A stretch of DNA of 8,623 nt from Hyphomicrobium_A sp943371625 (GCA_943371625.1 CALRVN010000163.1:1-8623), one strand, 5' to 3'. Counted from the stretch's first letter, positions 1 through 5,861 are shown. Numbers and translations are program-made. Notes: generated by a model not told the origin, from the sequence alone.

Positions 1-1
1 A

Positions 2-1246
2 ACCGCGGACGAGGCGCTGCAGCGCGCGAAGGCCGCGTTCCATTTGGAGCAAGGGCCTCAGCTCAGCGACGACGACTCCCCATGCCCCGGGTGCTGCACG
101 TACACGAAGAAGGTCGTGAACAGCTGCGCCTGCCCGATCCGCACCTACAGCAAGAAGGTCGAAGAGAAGAAGTGTCTGCGCGGCATGATCCGCACGGCGG
201 CGGGATCGTGTCGGTGTCCTATAGGGACCCGGTGGAGTAGCGGCTGGTGCCGCACCCGCGGTTTGGGTACGCCGCCGGCAACTGTTCCCGGGAGAATAAC
301 GCCACCTCCGCCGCCGGCCACGTGTCCGACGACACGGCCTGTCGGCAGGCCGCCGAACTGCTGTCCCGTCGGCACGGTGTTTGGCGACGGCGTGTGTCGG
401 CGGCCGGCGAATCCGATAACGAGCCCGTTCGGTGGCGGCAGCACGACCACGGGCGGCGGCGAGACCGGTGGCACATGTCCGCGATCGCGGCCGGCTGGCA
501 TTTACCCGCACTGCTGTCCCAAGGGGATGATCTTCCGTGGCCACATGTGTCGGCACGACTTCTCGCGCAAGACCACGCCGGGCGCGCCGGGCGGCGGCGG
601 CGGCACCGTCATCGATCCCGGCCGCCCAGGGCCGTGCCCAAGCTCGCGGCCCGTCGGGTCGCCGCCCAACTGCTGTCCGTCTGGCACCAGCTTCCGCGGT
701 GGCGTGTGCCGGCGCGATTCCACGCCTACGCCGAACCCGTCCGGCGGCGGTGGCACCATCGGCACCAAGCCTAACACCGGCGACCCGGTTGGCTGCCCAC
801 GCAGTCGTCCGAACGGTAGCCCGCCCAACTGCTGCCCCGAGGGGACCTCTTTCACCAATGGCGCCTGCCGCCGCCCCATAACCAGTCCCGGCACCACCGG
901 GCCGACGACGAACCCGAAGTCATGCCCGCAAGGCATGACCGGCACGCCGCCGAACTGCTGTCCACCGGGCACGTACTTCCAAGGCGGAAAGTGTATCCGT
1001 CCCACCCCGGCGACGCCCACGCCCACGCAGAATCCGAGCACCGCCCCGTCGACCAACACGACTCCGAAATCCTGCACCGGCGGGCGGATCGGTCGGCCGC
1101 CGCACTGCCGATGCCCGAGCGGCACACGCCTGCTTGGCGGTCGCTGTCGGCGTATCGCCAGCCCAACGGTTCCAGGCCCCGCGCCCAAGAAGGTCTGCCC
1201 AGCGGGCCTGACCGGACCCAATTGCGATCAGGTTATCGTCAGGTAG
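2..1246 (+). CDS. Cys/Pro/Gly-rich repeat protein, 3' part only
   Basis: I do not recognise the function. The frame is open to the window's left edge, so the gene starts outside; a TTG at 44 is a possible start but has no convincing ribosome site. Numbering from that TTG, 400 residues are visible. They contain seven Cys-containing units of about 27 residues: 44-72, 94-120, 145-170, 198-224, 251-277, 294-319 and 344-370. The five central units follow C-P-x4-P-x-G-x-P-P-N-C-C-P-x-G-T-x-F-x-x-G-x-C-R-R with small variations; the first and last carry C-R-C-P instead of N-C-C-P. Linkers are rich in Pro, Gly and Thr, and a half unit (C385, C394) ends the protein. A cluster of cysteines (14, 17, 18, 28, 30) precedes the units. 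Four cysteines per unit suggest disulfide-bonded or metal-binding mini-domains on flexible linkers, hence an exported or surface protein; this is inference because the N-terminus is missing. I recall CPxGxxGxPPNC-like motifs in uncharacterised rhizobial proteins but could not check. Confidence 0.75.
   Translation, partial: TADEALQRAKAAFHLEQGPQLSDDDSPCPGCCTYTKKVVNSCACPIRTYSKKVEEKKCLRGMIRTAAGSCRCPIGTRWSSGWCRTRGLGTPPATVPGRITPPPPPATCPTTRPVGRPPNCCPVGTVFGDGVCRRPANPITSPFGGGSTTTGGGETGGTCPRSRPAGIYPHCCPKGMIFRGHMCRHDFSRKTTPGAPGGGGGTVIDPGRPGPCPSSRPVGSPPNCCPSGTSFRGGVCRRDSTPTPNPSGGGGTIGTKPNTGDPVGCPRSRPNGSPPNCCPEGTSFTNGACRRPITSPGTTGPTTNPKSCPQGMTGTPPNCCPPGTYFQGGKCIRPTPATPTPTQNPSTAPSTNTTPKSCTGGRIGRPPHCRCPSGTRLLGGRCRRIASPTVPGPAPKKVCPAGLTGPNCDQVIVR
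173..1153 (+). repeat. seven degenerate tandem Cys-unit repeats inside the CDS
   Basis: Units lie at 173-259, 323-403, 476-553, 635-715, 794-874, 923-1000 and 1073-1153. Start-to-start spacing is 129-159 bases from the second unit on. The core of four units is nearly the same in DNA (CCGCC, then G or C, then AACTGCTG, then T or C, then CC), which fits duplication followed by divergence. The linkers between units are not conserved in sequence, only in composition. Confidence 0.75.
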
Positions 1247-1323
1247 ACCCCTACGGCGCCCGCGAAGTCCGACGAAAGTTCATAATAATCGACCACTTCC
1301 TTTGGGCTCGATTTAATTGATCC

Positions 1324-2265
1324 GTGCCAAGATTGGTTATGGGTGACCATTCACCAGTGGTGCGATTGGGAGTCGAGCAAGCAGAAGTTGTGGGCTTGCT
1401 CACGGAGGCCGTCGACCATGCTGCGCAGGGCATTGTCCTCGTGGACAGCCAGATGCGCGTCCGCCTCGTCAACGCGAAAGCTCGAACGCTCTGGCACCTC
1501 AGCGACGAGCAGTGCAGCGGAAGCCCGATATTTGCGGACTTCATCTACAATATCGCTGCCGCGGGTGCCTACGACCTGAAAGACGAGCAGCTGGCCGACT
1601 ATGTCATGCGCCGCTTTGAAATGGTCGAGACGGGCGATACGACCCCGATCGAGATTCTTCTCACCGACGGCCGCACCATTCGGGCCGTGGTGACCCCGCT
1701 GCCCAGCGGTGGACGCATGGTCTCTCACACCGATGTGTCCGACCTCGTCAGCCGAGCGACGCGCGCCGAGCAACAGGATTCGCGCGACACACTCACCACG
1801 CTGTTGAACATGCGCGGATTTGAAAAGAGCGCCGACATCGAATGGCGACGGTTCAAGCGCCACCACGCGCCGTTCTCCATCGCCGTCTTCAACATCAATC
1901 GGCTAAGCCGCATCAACCGAGACTATGGCCACGATGCCGGCGACCGGGCGATCATACATGTATCGTCCGTTGCGCGCCGCGAGACGCGATCAACGGATAT
2001 CCTCGCCCGCATTGATGCCGATCGCTTCGTCGTATTGATGCCGGAGACCGGTCTCGAGGGAGCCAAGACGCTGGCGGACCGGCTGGCCTGGTCGGTCATG
2101 CACGATCCGCTTTATGTGGACGGCGCCAAGGTGCCGCTCTCGGTTCGGGCGAGCGCCGCAGAAGCCAACGAAGAATTTCCGGATGTGCCTGCTATCGTAG
2201 CGGCCGCGGAATCCGCTGGCATGCAAGAGGGCAGCGGCAACACCCTGCCTGCGCCGGCTCGCTGA
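1324..2265 (+). CDS. PAS-GGDEF protein with degenerate GGDEF active site
   Basis: Predicted 313-residue cytoplasmic signalling protein. Residues about 25-140 look like a PAS_7-type sensor domain, ending in the typical LPSGGRMVSHTDVSDL stretch. Residues about 153-280 look like a GGDEF domain: the opening DTLTTLLNMRGF (family D-x-LTGLxNRRxF) and the RINRDYGHDAGD segment (family IND-xxGHxxGD) are recognisable. The signature itself reads DADRF (231-235) instead of GGDEF, and the metal-binding DID segment reads NIN (190-192). Diguanylate cyclases need both sites, so this protein probably does not make cyclic di-GMP. It may act as a sensor or adaptor, or it may be decaying. The final 30 residues show no motif. 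The GTG start follows an in-frame TGA at 1318-1320; ATG at 1339 is an alternative, and neither has a strong Shine-Dalgarno site. No transmembrane segment is evident. Confidence 0.85.
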   Translation: MPRLVMGDHSPVVRLGVEQAEVVGLLTEAVDHAAQGIVLVDSQMRVRLVNAKARTLWHLSDEQCSGSPIFADFIYNIAAAGAYDLKDEQLADYVMRRFEMVETGDTTPIEILLTDGRTIRAVVTPLPSGGRMVSHTDVSDLVSRATRAEQQDSRDTLTTLLNMRGFEKSADIEWRRFKRHHAPFSIAVFNINRLSRINRDYGHDAGDRAIIHVSSVARRETRSTDILARIDADRFVVLMPETGLEGAKTLADRLAWSVMHDPLYVDGAKVPLSVRASAAEANEEFPDVPAIVAAAESAGMQEGSGNTLPAPAR

Positions 2266-2282
2266 AAAAAACTTCAGCCGGC
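2253..2282. terminator. hairpin spanning both convergent stop codons
   Basis: GCCGGCT at 2253-2259 pairs with AGCCGGC at 2276-2282. The alternative inner stem GCTGAA (2261-2266) / TTCAGC (2273-2278) has an AAAAAC loop. The TGA of the PAS-GGDEF gene (2263-2265) and the reverse-strand stop of the next gene (2274-2276) both lie inside it, with only 8 bases between the two genes. It probably acts as a shared terminator. There is no clear T-run on either side. Confidence 0.5.
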
Positions 2283-2558
2283 GATAGGCCCCGCCAGCGG
2301 CGCAGCTTCTGCGCACGCTGTAAGGCGATGCGCATTCGCGGCGACGAGCTCTCGGTATCTCTCGATCACCTGCGCCGGTGAAGCCCCGCTGACGATCGCA
2401 CCTAAGGCCTCGACCGCCGCGCTGACTTTCTCCGTCGCCATCAGCTGCGCTTCCGCGCTCGCCTCCGAGCCGCCGGCGGCGAGCTTCAATGCCCGCAGCG
2501 CCACGACGTTTGCAGCTTCGAAATTCAGCATGACCATCGAGAGCCAAACGTTCATCAC
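2274..2558 (-). CDS. small alpha-helical conserved hypothetical, phasin-like style
   Basis: A 94-residue Ala-rich, probably all-helical protein. It resembles in style small rhizobial proteins with the pattern FEA-x5-ALR-x-(M/L)KLAAGG, then AEAQ-x-M-x-(S/T)EKV-x-A-x-VEA, then V-x-x-RYR-x-x-V-x-ANxxRL; these are sometimes grouped loosely with phasins. Here the segments are FEAANVVALRALKLAAGG, AEAQLMATEKVSAAVEA and VIERYRELVAANAHRLT. The exact role is unknown. The start is GTG at 2558 or the adjacent ATG at 2555; GGAGGA lies 7 bases before the GTG and 10 before the ATG, so either could be used. No signal peptide. The gene stands alone and converges on the PAS-GGDEF gene. Confidence 0.7.
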   Translation of the reverse strand: MMNVWLSMVMLNFEAANVVALRALKLAAGGSEASAEAQLMATEKVSAAVEALGAIVSGASPAQVIERYRELVAANAHRLTACAEAAPLAGPIAG

Positions 2559-2639
2559 GGCAGTGTCCTCCGCGCCATAACTTCTCTATCAGCTAACGCG
2601 CAACGAACACATGAGCGACGCGGTCGTCGATGCCGCAGG

Positions 2640-2834
2640 TTACAGCCGACGAAAAAAGTGCAAGCGCACAAGAGCCGGGCACGCGAGTAGGCCTGCATTG
2701 AGAGGCGCCCATTCAGGCGAACGTCCGATCCACACCAGCAGACCACGATTCCCTGTGTCATAGATCGCCATGCTGTCGGTGAAGCGCCTAATCAGCCGCT
2801 CGCGATGCCAGCCACTTAACCAACTAAAGTCCAC
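2640..2834 (-). CDS. doubtful small hypothetical protein, 64 residues
   Basis: An open frame with a GTG start preceded by AGGTGG at 7 bases, in a stretch with no competing gene. The product contains a balanced segment (IYDTGNRGLLVWIGRSPEW) that looks more protein-like than the Arg-rich shadow frames around it. Third-position GC looks lower than in the neighbouring genes, which argues for a decaying or false gene. I recognise no family. Confidence 0.3.
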   Translation of the reverse strand: MDFSWLSGWHRERLIRRFTDSMAIYDTGNRGLLVWIGRSPEWAPLNAGLLACPALVRLHFFRRL

Positions 2835-2856
2835 CGCGTTGCCACCTAGCCTTTAC

Positions 2857-2881
2857 GGAACGGGCGCACGAGCCGGGGGTT
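2857..2881 (+). promoter_or_regulatory. EcfG-like general stress promoter for the 2927 gene
   Basis: GGAAC at 2857-2861, a 16-base spacer, then GGTT at 2878-2881, against the alphaproteobacterial EcfG consensus GGAAC-N16/17-cGTT. It lies 45 bases before the ATG at 2927, a normal leader length. The match is read by eye. Confidence 0.55.
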
Positions 2882-2926
2882 GAGCCTCTAACCGGCATCA
2901 AGCCGGTCATAATAAGAGGAATTATC

Positions 2927-3208
2927 ATGAAGCTCCTTCTCCCCGCGTTGCTGCTGGCTTCGGCATTGACCCTTCCGGTCGCCGCCCAAGCCGGCCCTGC
3001 GGACAAGCCCGATTCGCAGTCGTTGTCGTCCGAGAAGACCCCACCCGCAGCGGGGCCTGGCACGACGGCGGCTCCGACCGCAGAGCCGAAATCAGGCGCC
3101 CTTTCGGACTCGGCGAAGGAAAACACCGATTCAGGAACCAACCCGGCAACGGACCCAACCGCCAAGCCTGCGAGCTCGGATCTCGGCTCTAAGAAGTCGA
3201 ATAATTAG
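2927..3208 (+). CDS. small secreted low-complexity protein
   Basis: 93 residues. Residues 1-22 form a clear Sec signal peptide: MK, a Leu/Ala-rich hydrophobic core, and a cleavage site after AQA. The mature part (about 70 residues) is rich in Ser, Pro, Thr, Ala, Asp and Lys, has no Cys or Trp, and is probably disordered and periplasmic. AGAGGA stands 7 bases before the ATG. An EcfG-like promoter upstream suggests induction under stress. Function unknown; low-complexity proteins of this kind have been loosely linked to envelope or desiccation stress, but nothing here proves that. Confidence 0.75.
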   Translation: MKLLLPALLLASALTLPVAAQAGPADKPDSQSLSSEKTPPAAGPGTTAAPTAEPKSGALSDSAKENTDSGTNPATDPTAKPASSDLGSKKSNN

Positions 3209-3220
3209 TGTGACGGCAGG

Positions 3221-3244
3221 GCCGGCCCTCGCGAGGGGGCCGGC
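3221..3244. terminator. GC-rich hairpin after the secreted-protein gene
   Basis: GCCGGCCC (3221-3228) and GGGCCGGC (3237-3244) form an 8-pair perfect stem 12 bases after the stop codon. No T-run follows, so it is only a likely terminator or an mRNA-stabilising hairpin before the transporter gene. Confidence 0.5.
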
Positions 3245-3268
3245 GCTCCTCAATTACAGAGTGAGGAT

Positions 3269-3574
3269 GTGCTTCCGCTCGACACCCTGATAGGCACTGC
3301 CGCAGCGACCTGCACCACGGCCTCCTACGTGCCCCAGTTGCGCAAATGCTGGGAGACTGGGGAGGCGGACGACCTTTCCTTCCACATGCTGGTCATTTTG
3401 GCGACCGGCTTGGCCCTGTGGGTGAGCTACGGCGTTATGCGCTCCGACCCCGTCATTGTGATCGCCAACAGCGTCAGCATCGCCCTTCTCGCCTGCATCC
3501 TCTACTTCAAGCTCCGCCAAGGCCGGCCGTCGGAAGGTAAGCGCATGGACCCAAAAGCCATCGTCCGGCGTTGA
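3269..3574 (+). CDS. SemiSWEET-type (PQ-loop/MtN3) small sugar transporter
   Basis: 101 residues with three membrane helices (about 6-23, 38-57, 61-82), the single triple-helix-bundle size of bacterial SemiSWEETs, which work as dimers to let sugars cross the inner membrane. The PQ motif is Y20-V-P-Q23 in the first helix, followed by the polar KCWETGEADDLS stretch that matches the family's K-x-x-x-TKSAxxxS turn. The conserved pocket residues appear to be W51 and N67, with P61 at the start of the third helix; the 16-residue W-to-N spacing agrees with characterised SemiSWEETs. GTG at 3269 is the only start in this frame after the preceding stop. The purine stretch AGTGAGG ends just 2 bases before it, closer than usual. 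The gene is followed by two small genes at 35- and 14-base gaps, a possible operon. Substrate is not deducible. Confidence 0.85.
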   Translation: MLPLDTLIGTAAATCTTASYVPQLRKCWETGEADDLSFHMLVILATGLALWVSYGVMRSDPVIVIANSVSIALLACILYFKLRQGRPSEGKRMDPKAIVRR

Positions 3575-3609
3575 GGGGGCAATAAGAAACGCCGCTAGGG
3601 AGCCAACGC

Positions 3610-3864
3610 ATGCTTCACCCCCTCGAAATCTTCGACACTCAGGCACTGCGGCTCATGGCCGGCGCCATCGACGCCGCGGTCCAGACCATGCGCCTGACCG
3701 GCGTCGAGACTGACGGCTCTGGACGGTTAGCGATGGCACGCCGCATCATGGCCGCGGCATCCGAGGGCGAGGCCAGCGCGCTGACGTTGACCGAGGCGGC
3801 TCTCAACCGCCCGGCCGAGGCTTCGATCACCATCATGCCCATTGCACATCGTAGCTCAGCGTAA
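3610..3864 (+). CDS. small helical hypothetical protein
   Basis: 84 residues. The N-terminal part (LEIFDTQALRLMAGAIDAA) and the RLAMARRIMAAASEGE segment resemble short rhizobial proteins of unknown function that share ALRLM-x-x-A-x-DAA and R-x-x-(L/M)A-(R/x)-x-I segments. No signal peptide, cysteine or membrane segment. AGGGAG lies 7 bases before the ATG, supporting this start. It sits 35 bases after the SemiSWEET gene and 14 bases before the next small gene, so the three are probably co-transcribed. Function unknown. Confidence 0.65.
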   Translation: MLHPLEIFDTQALRLMAGAIDAAVQTMRLTGVETDGSGRLAMARRIMAAASEGEASALTLTEAALNRPAEASITIMPIAHRSSA

Positions 3865-3878
3865 GAGGGCCCTAACGA

Positions 3879-4049
3879 ATGGATGCGCGTATGCCGAGCG
3901 ACGATAACCGCGACGACAAAGTTCGCGACAAGTTCGAGGAATTCACGTCGGGCGCGTCGTGGCGCACCCTGCCGCTGAAGATCAAGCTGATGCTGCTTCA
4001 TCTGTGGCGCGCTGAGCGGGACGTGCCCCCAAAAGACGACCAGCATTGA
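3879..4049 (+). CDS. short hypothetical protein, 56 residues
   Basis: An ORF starting ATG GAT GCG CGT and ending TGA at 4047-4049. The product has a charged N-terminal half (about 1-21), then a TLPLKIKLMLLHLWRAERD helix that is amphipathic or mildly hydrophobic, and an acidic tail. AGAGGG lies about 9 bases before ATG 3879; ATG at 3891 is an alternative start. The order disordered/charged, then one helix, then charged tail fits a small cytoplasmic or membrane-touching protein. No family recognised. It is the last gene of a plus-strand run and converges on the broken response regulator. Confidence 0.55.
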   Translation: MDARMPSDDNRDDKVRDKFEEFTSGASWRTLPLKIKLMLLHLWRAERDVPPKDDQH

Positions 4050-4052
4050 AAA

Positions 4053-4412
4053 CTAAGCCCGCGGATTTCCGCGAACCCGGGCGCTCGTTACCTTCCCACA
4101 TCCGAAAGCGTATCGACGAGGCTGTCGGGCGAGAACGGCTTCGCCAGAAACCGCGTGTCGGTAGGTATCTGGTCGCGCCTCGGCAAGCGCCTGCCCGACG
4201 CAAGGATCACCGGTCCACGCTAGCTCGACGCCGTCCAACGACCCCGGCATCTCGATATCCGACAGCACGATGTCGATGCCGTCGTCTTCGATAAGCCGCA
4301 GCGCCTCGTCCGCGGTGCCTGCTTCTTTGGCCTTGTAGCCGGCGTCCTCGACAACGTCGCGGACGTAGGCTCGGATGAGTGGTTCGTCATCGACGATCAG
4401 GACGGTTTTCAT
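4053..4412 (-). pseudogene. receiver-domain response regulator broken by a short deletion
   Basis: Residues 1-65 from ATG 4412 are a good CheY-like receiver: VLIVDDEP with D8/D9, and phospho-acceptor D52 in VLSDIEMPG. Right after GVELA (4218) the reading frame leaves the family. In another minus-strand frame, codons 4213-4088 encode the missing C-terminal part: PVILASGRRL, then RFLAKPFSPD with the conserved Lys-Pro, ending at TAA 4088-4090. Only four bases (4214-4217) lie between the two parts, where relatives have about 10 residues (xxVRxRWPDI style). A deletion of roughly 26 bases with frameshift is therefore likely. The current frame would run on to a stop at 4053-4055, giving 119 residues with a nonsense C-terminus lacking beta-4, beta-5 and the Lys. 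An in-frame ATG at 4475 exists, but MKTVLIVDDE is the family start. No strong ribosome site is seen. Confidence 0.75.
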
Positions 4413-4524
4413 GAGTATTGAAGCCCCGAACTGCGTGCGTGGTTCCAATTCCATTGCGAGAAAAGCGCCACACATAAAGCCCCATGCCTTTGAAAGTGCG
4501 TGCCATCCGACGCGCGTAGCGCCC

Positions 4525-4689
4525 CTACATGCGTCGACGTTTCAGCGCCTCGAGGTGTTCTTCGATTGCGGCGAGCTGCCCTTCCAGCAATGCGATCTCC
4601 TCGGTACTGCCACTCGCGCGCAGCTTCTCGATCAACTGCTTCATCTCATCCCGCTTACGGGTCCACTGCGCTATATCTTCGTCGTCCAT
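4525..4689 (-). CDS. short coiled-coil protein, 54 residues
   Basis: ATG at 4689, TAG at 4525-4527. The product begins MDDEDIAQWTRKRDEMKQLI and is almost wholly charged helix; the LLEGQLAAIEEHLEALKRRR part has a heptad-like pattern and suggests a homodimeric coiled coil. A CGAGG ribosome site lies 4 bases before the ATG. The long plus-strand frame over the same bases is a poor Arg/Ser/Cys-rich shadow. Function unknown. Upstream there is a weaker EcfG-like site, so stress induction is possible. Confidence 0.6.
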   Translation of the reverse strand: MDDEDIAQWTRKRDEMKQLIEKLRASGSTEEIALLEGQLAAIEEHLEALKRRRM

Positions 4690-4732
4690 CTCGCCTCGGA
4701 CAATCAGATAAAGGAAGATCCGCGAGGAGACG

Positions 4733-4754
4733 CAATTGGTGCCGGTGGGGTTCC
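4733..4754 (-). promoter_or_regulatory. weak EcfG-like site before the coiled-coil gene
   Basis: On the minus strand GGAAC (4754-4750) is followed, after about 17 bases, by CGGT against cGTT. It lies about 60 bases before ATG 4689. The -35 part is perfect and the -10 part has one mismatch. By chance one or two such matches could occur in a window of this size. Confidence 0.25.
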
Positions 4755-4801
4755 CGCTCGACGCGCAACCGCGGCCACATGCCCGTCACGTGGTTAGCGA
4801 G

Positions 4802-4826
4802 GGAACGTATTGCTCACGGCCGAGTT
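4802..4826 (+). promoter_or_regulatory. EcfG-like general stress promoter for csbD
   Basis: GGAAC at 4802-4806, a 16-base spacer, AGTT at 4823-4826. It lies 45 bases before the csbD ATG, exactly the distance seen for the site before the gene at 2927. CsbD-family genes are common members of EcfG regulons, which supports the call. Confidence 0.6.
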
Positions 4827-4871
4827 TGCTGTGACAGCCGCACACGGCGGCGCGTCATAGAGGAGCGAGTC

Positions 4872-5081
4872 ATGAGCAGCACTGGCGATAAGGTCTCCGG
4901 CTACGCCAACCAGGCCATCGGCAGCATCAAACAAGGCGTCGGGAAGGTTGTCGGATCCGAGAAGCTGCAGGCGAAGGGCGCTGTGCAGGAACTCAAAGGC
5001 AAGGGCCAAGTAGCTGTTGGCGACGTCAAGGACACCATCAAAGACGGCGCAGACGCAGCCGACAAAGCATTCAAGAACTGA
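4872..5081 (+). CDS. CsbD family stress protein
   Basis: 69 residues, typical CsbD length. The family pattern is clear: GDKVSGYANQAIGSIKQGVG, then the KLQAKGAVQELKGKGQ segment with its repeated K-G spacing, and a DVKDTIKDG helix. CsbD proteins are small hydrophilic cytoplasmic proteins made in stress and stationary phase; the molecular role is not established. The ATG at 4872 has AGGAG 7 bases before it; the frame stays open upstream to 4500, but that part is Arg/Ser/Cys-rich and not CsbD-like, so it is left out. An EcfG-like promoter precedes the gene and a hairpin follows it, so it is probably a single-gene unit. Confidence 0.9.
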   Translation: MSSTGDKVSGYANQAIGSIKQGVGKVVGSEKLQAKGAVQELKGKGQVAVGDVKDTIKDGADAADKAFKN

Positions 5082-5086
5082 CGCGC

Positions 5087-5109
5087 AAGGCCGGTCTCCC
5101 GCCGGCCTT
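5087..5109. terminator. rho-independent-like terminator after csbD
   Basis: AAGGCCGG (5087-5094) pairs perfectly with CCGGCCTT (5102-5109) around a 7-base loop, 6 bases after the csbD stop. A pyrimidine-rich tract follows. It could also end transcription of the convergent ligase-like gene, whose stop is at 5147. Confidence 0.65.
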
Positions 5110-5146
5110 CCTCTCCGCTTTCATCCTCAGCTACAGCATCCCGAGA

Positions 5147-5833
5147 TCAACCCGGGCATTTTATTGCGACCCAGTCTGCGCAGCGCCCCGAGCGATATGG
5201 GGCACTGGCACGTTTCGATAGAATGCCGCTCAGGCCGAGCTTGCACGCGTGCTCGAGCACCACGTCGCCATCGCCTGCAATGTGCTCGACGTTCTTGATG
5301 AGTTGAACGCCGCTCGTGTTTTCGAGCAGAGCCTGCAGCACGCGCTTCCGGTCGATGAGAGCCGCGCCGCGCAGGTCGAACCCATCCAGATACAAGAGAT
5401 CGAACGCGTAGTAGACGAGCCGCGCTTTGACGCGTGTCTGCACGCCAGACGAACTCGCCACAGGTAGGTCGAGGGGCACTGTCTGCCCTCTACCGTCGAC
5501 TGCCGCCAACGTGCCGTTGAGGATGATGTTGTTGACCGGAAGCGCTGCGATCGAGGCGGAAATCGTCGGCATCCGCGCCCCCCAGTCGTACTCTCCGTCG
5601 GTGAGAATGCCAGGAGCCCCGTCGCTGAAATGTACCTGCGCGCGATGACCTTCGTGAGCGATCTCGTGCAGCCACTCATCACCTGCAGGCGGACGTTTGC
5701 GCGCAAGGGCCGTGCAGGGGAGTACGTAGCCGGGGAAAGGCGCGGCCAAAGCGCCGTCGAGCATCCGGCCGAGAAAGCGTGCCGGCGATCGATGCGTCGA
5801 ACGGCGCGGTTTCTCTCTCGTTGCCATCGGCAC
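5147..5833 (-). CDS. LigD-like DNA ligase adenylation domain, catalytically degenerate
   Basis: 228 residues related to the ligase domain of LigD/ATP-dependent DNA ligases: PPAGDEWLHEI, ARLVYYAFDLLYLDGFDLRG, SGILSKR and APYRSGRCADWV are family landmarks in the right order. The catalytic motifs are damaged. Motif I (family K-x-D-G) reads A59-H-E-G62, so the lysine that receives AMP is absent. Motif III (family L-D-G-E) reads LNGT (105-108). Motif IV (family EGIVSK) reads SGILSK (202-207). Motif V (W-x-K-x-K) reads W-V-A-I-K (221-225). The protein stops right after motif V, with no OB-fold domain. It cannot ligate DNA by the known mechanism; it may be a relic or a non-catalytic nucleotide- or DNA-binding remnant. 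The frame is intact, which argues for some maintained use. Start: GTG 5833, or ATG 5827 two codons later, with only a weak ribosome site. Confidence 0.85.
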   Translation of the reverse strand: MPMATREKPRRSTHRSPARFLGRMLDGALAAPFPGYVLPCTALARKRPPAGDEWLHEIAHEGHRAQVHFSDGAPGILTDGEYDWGARMPTISASIAALPVNNIILNGTLAAVDGRGQTVPLDLPVASSSGVQTRVKARLVYYAFDLLYLDGFDLRGAALIDRKRVLQALLENTSGVQLIKNVEHIAGDGDVVLEHACKLGLSGILSKRASAPYRSGRCADWVAIKCPG

Positions 5834-5861
5834 GGCGTACGCCAGCCTGGAACGCTACGCA

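Noticed and set aside
173..1153. CRISPR-like interpretation of the regularly spaced repeats
   Set aside because: The repeats are degenerate, in frame and protein-coding, and the intervals keep composition bias typical of linkers, not unique spacers.
145..1221. Long minus-strand open frames (145-501 and 502-1221) opposite the Cys-repeat gene
   Set aside because: They are Gly/Pro/Val/Arg-rich mirror images of the repeat codons and have no ribosome sites or family motifs; GC-rich repeats open the opposite strand by default.
2555..2761. 68-residue minus-strand ORF
   Set aside because: Overlaps a better frame and the start of the helical-protein gene, and is Cys/Arg-rich without a ribosome site.
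4425..4446. GGAAC on the minus strand before the response regulator
   Set aside because: At 16-17 bases spacing the -10 position reads GGCT or GCTT, too far from cGTT to support a promoter call.
4500..4871. Extension of csbD to a 193-residue protein
   Set aside because: The extra part is Arg/Ser/Cys-rich without domain features, overlaps the minus-strand coiled-coil gene, and ATG 4872 has a good ribosome site and the family's normal N-terminus.
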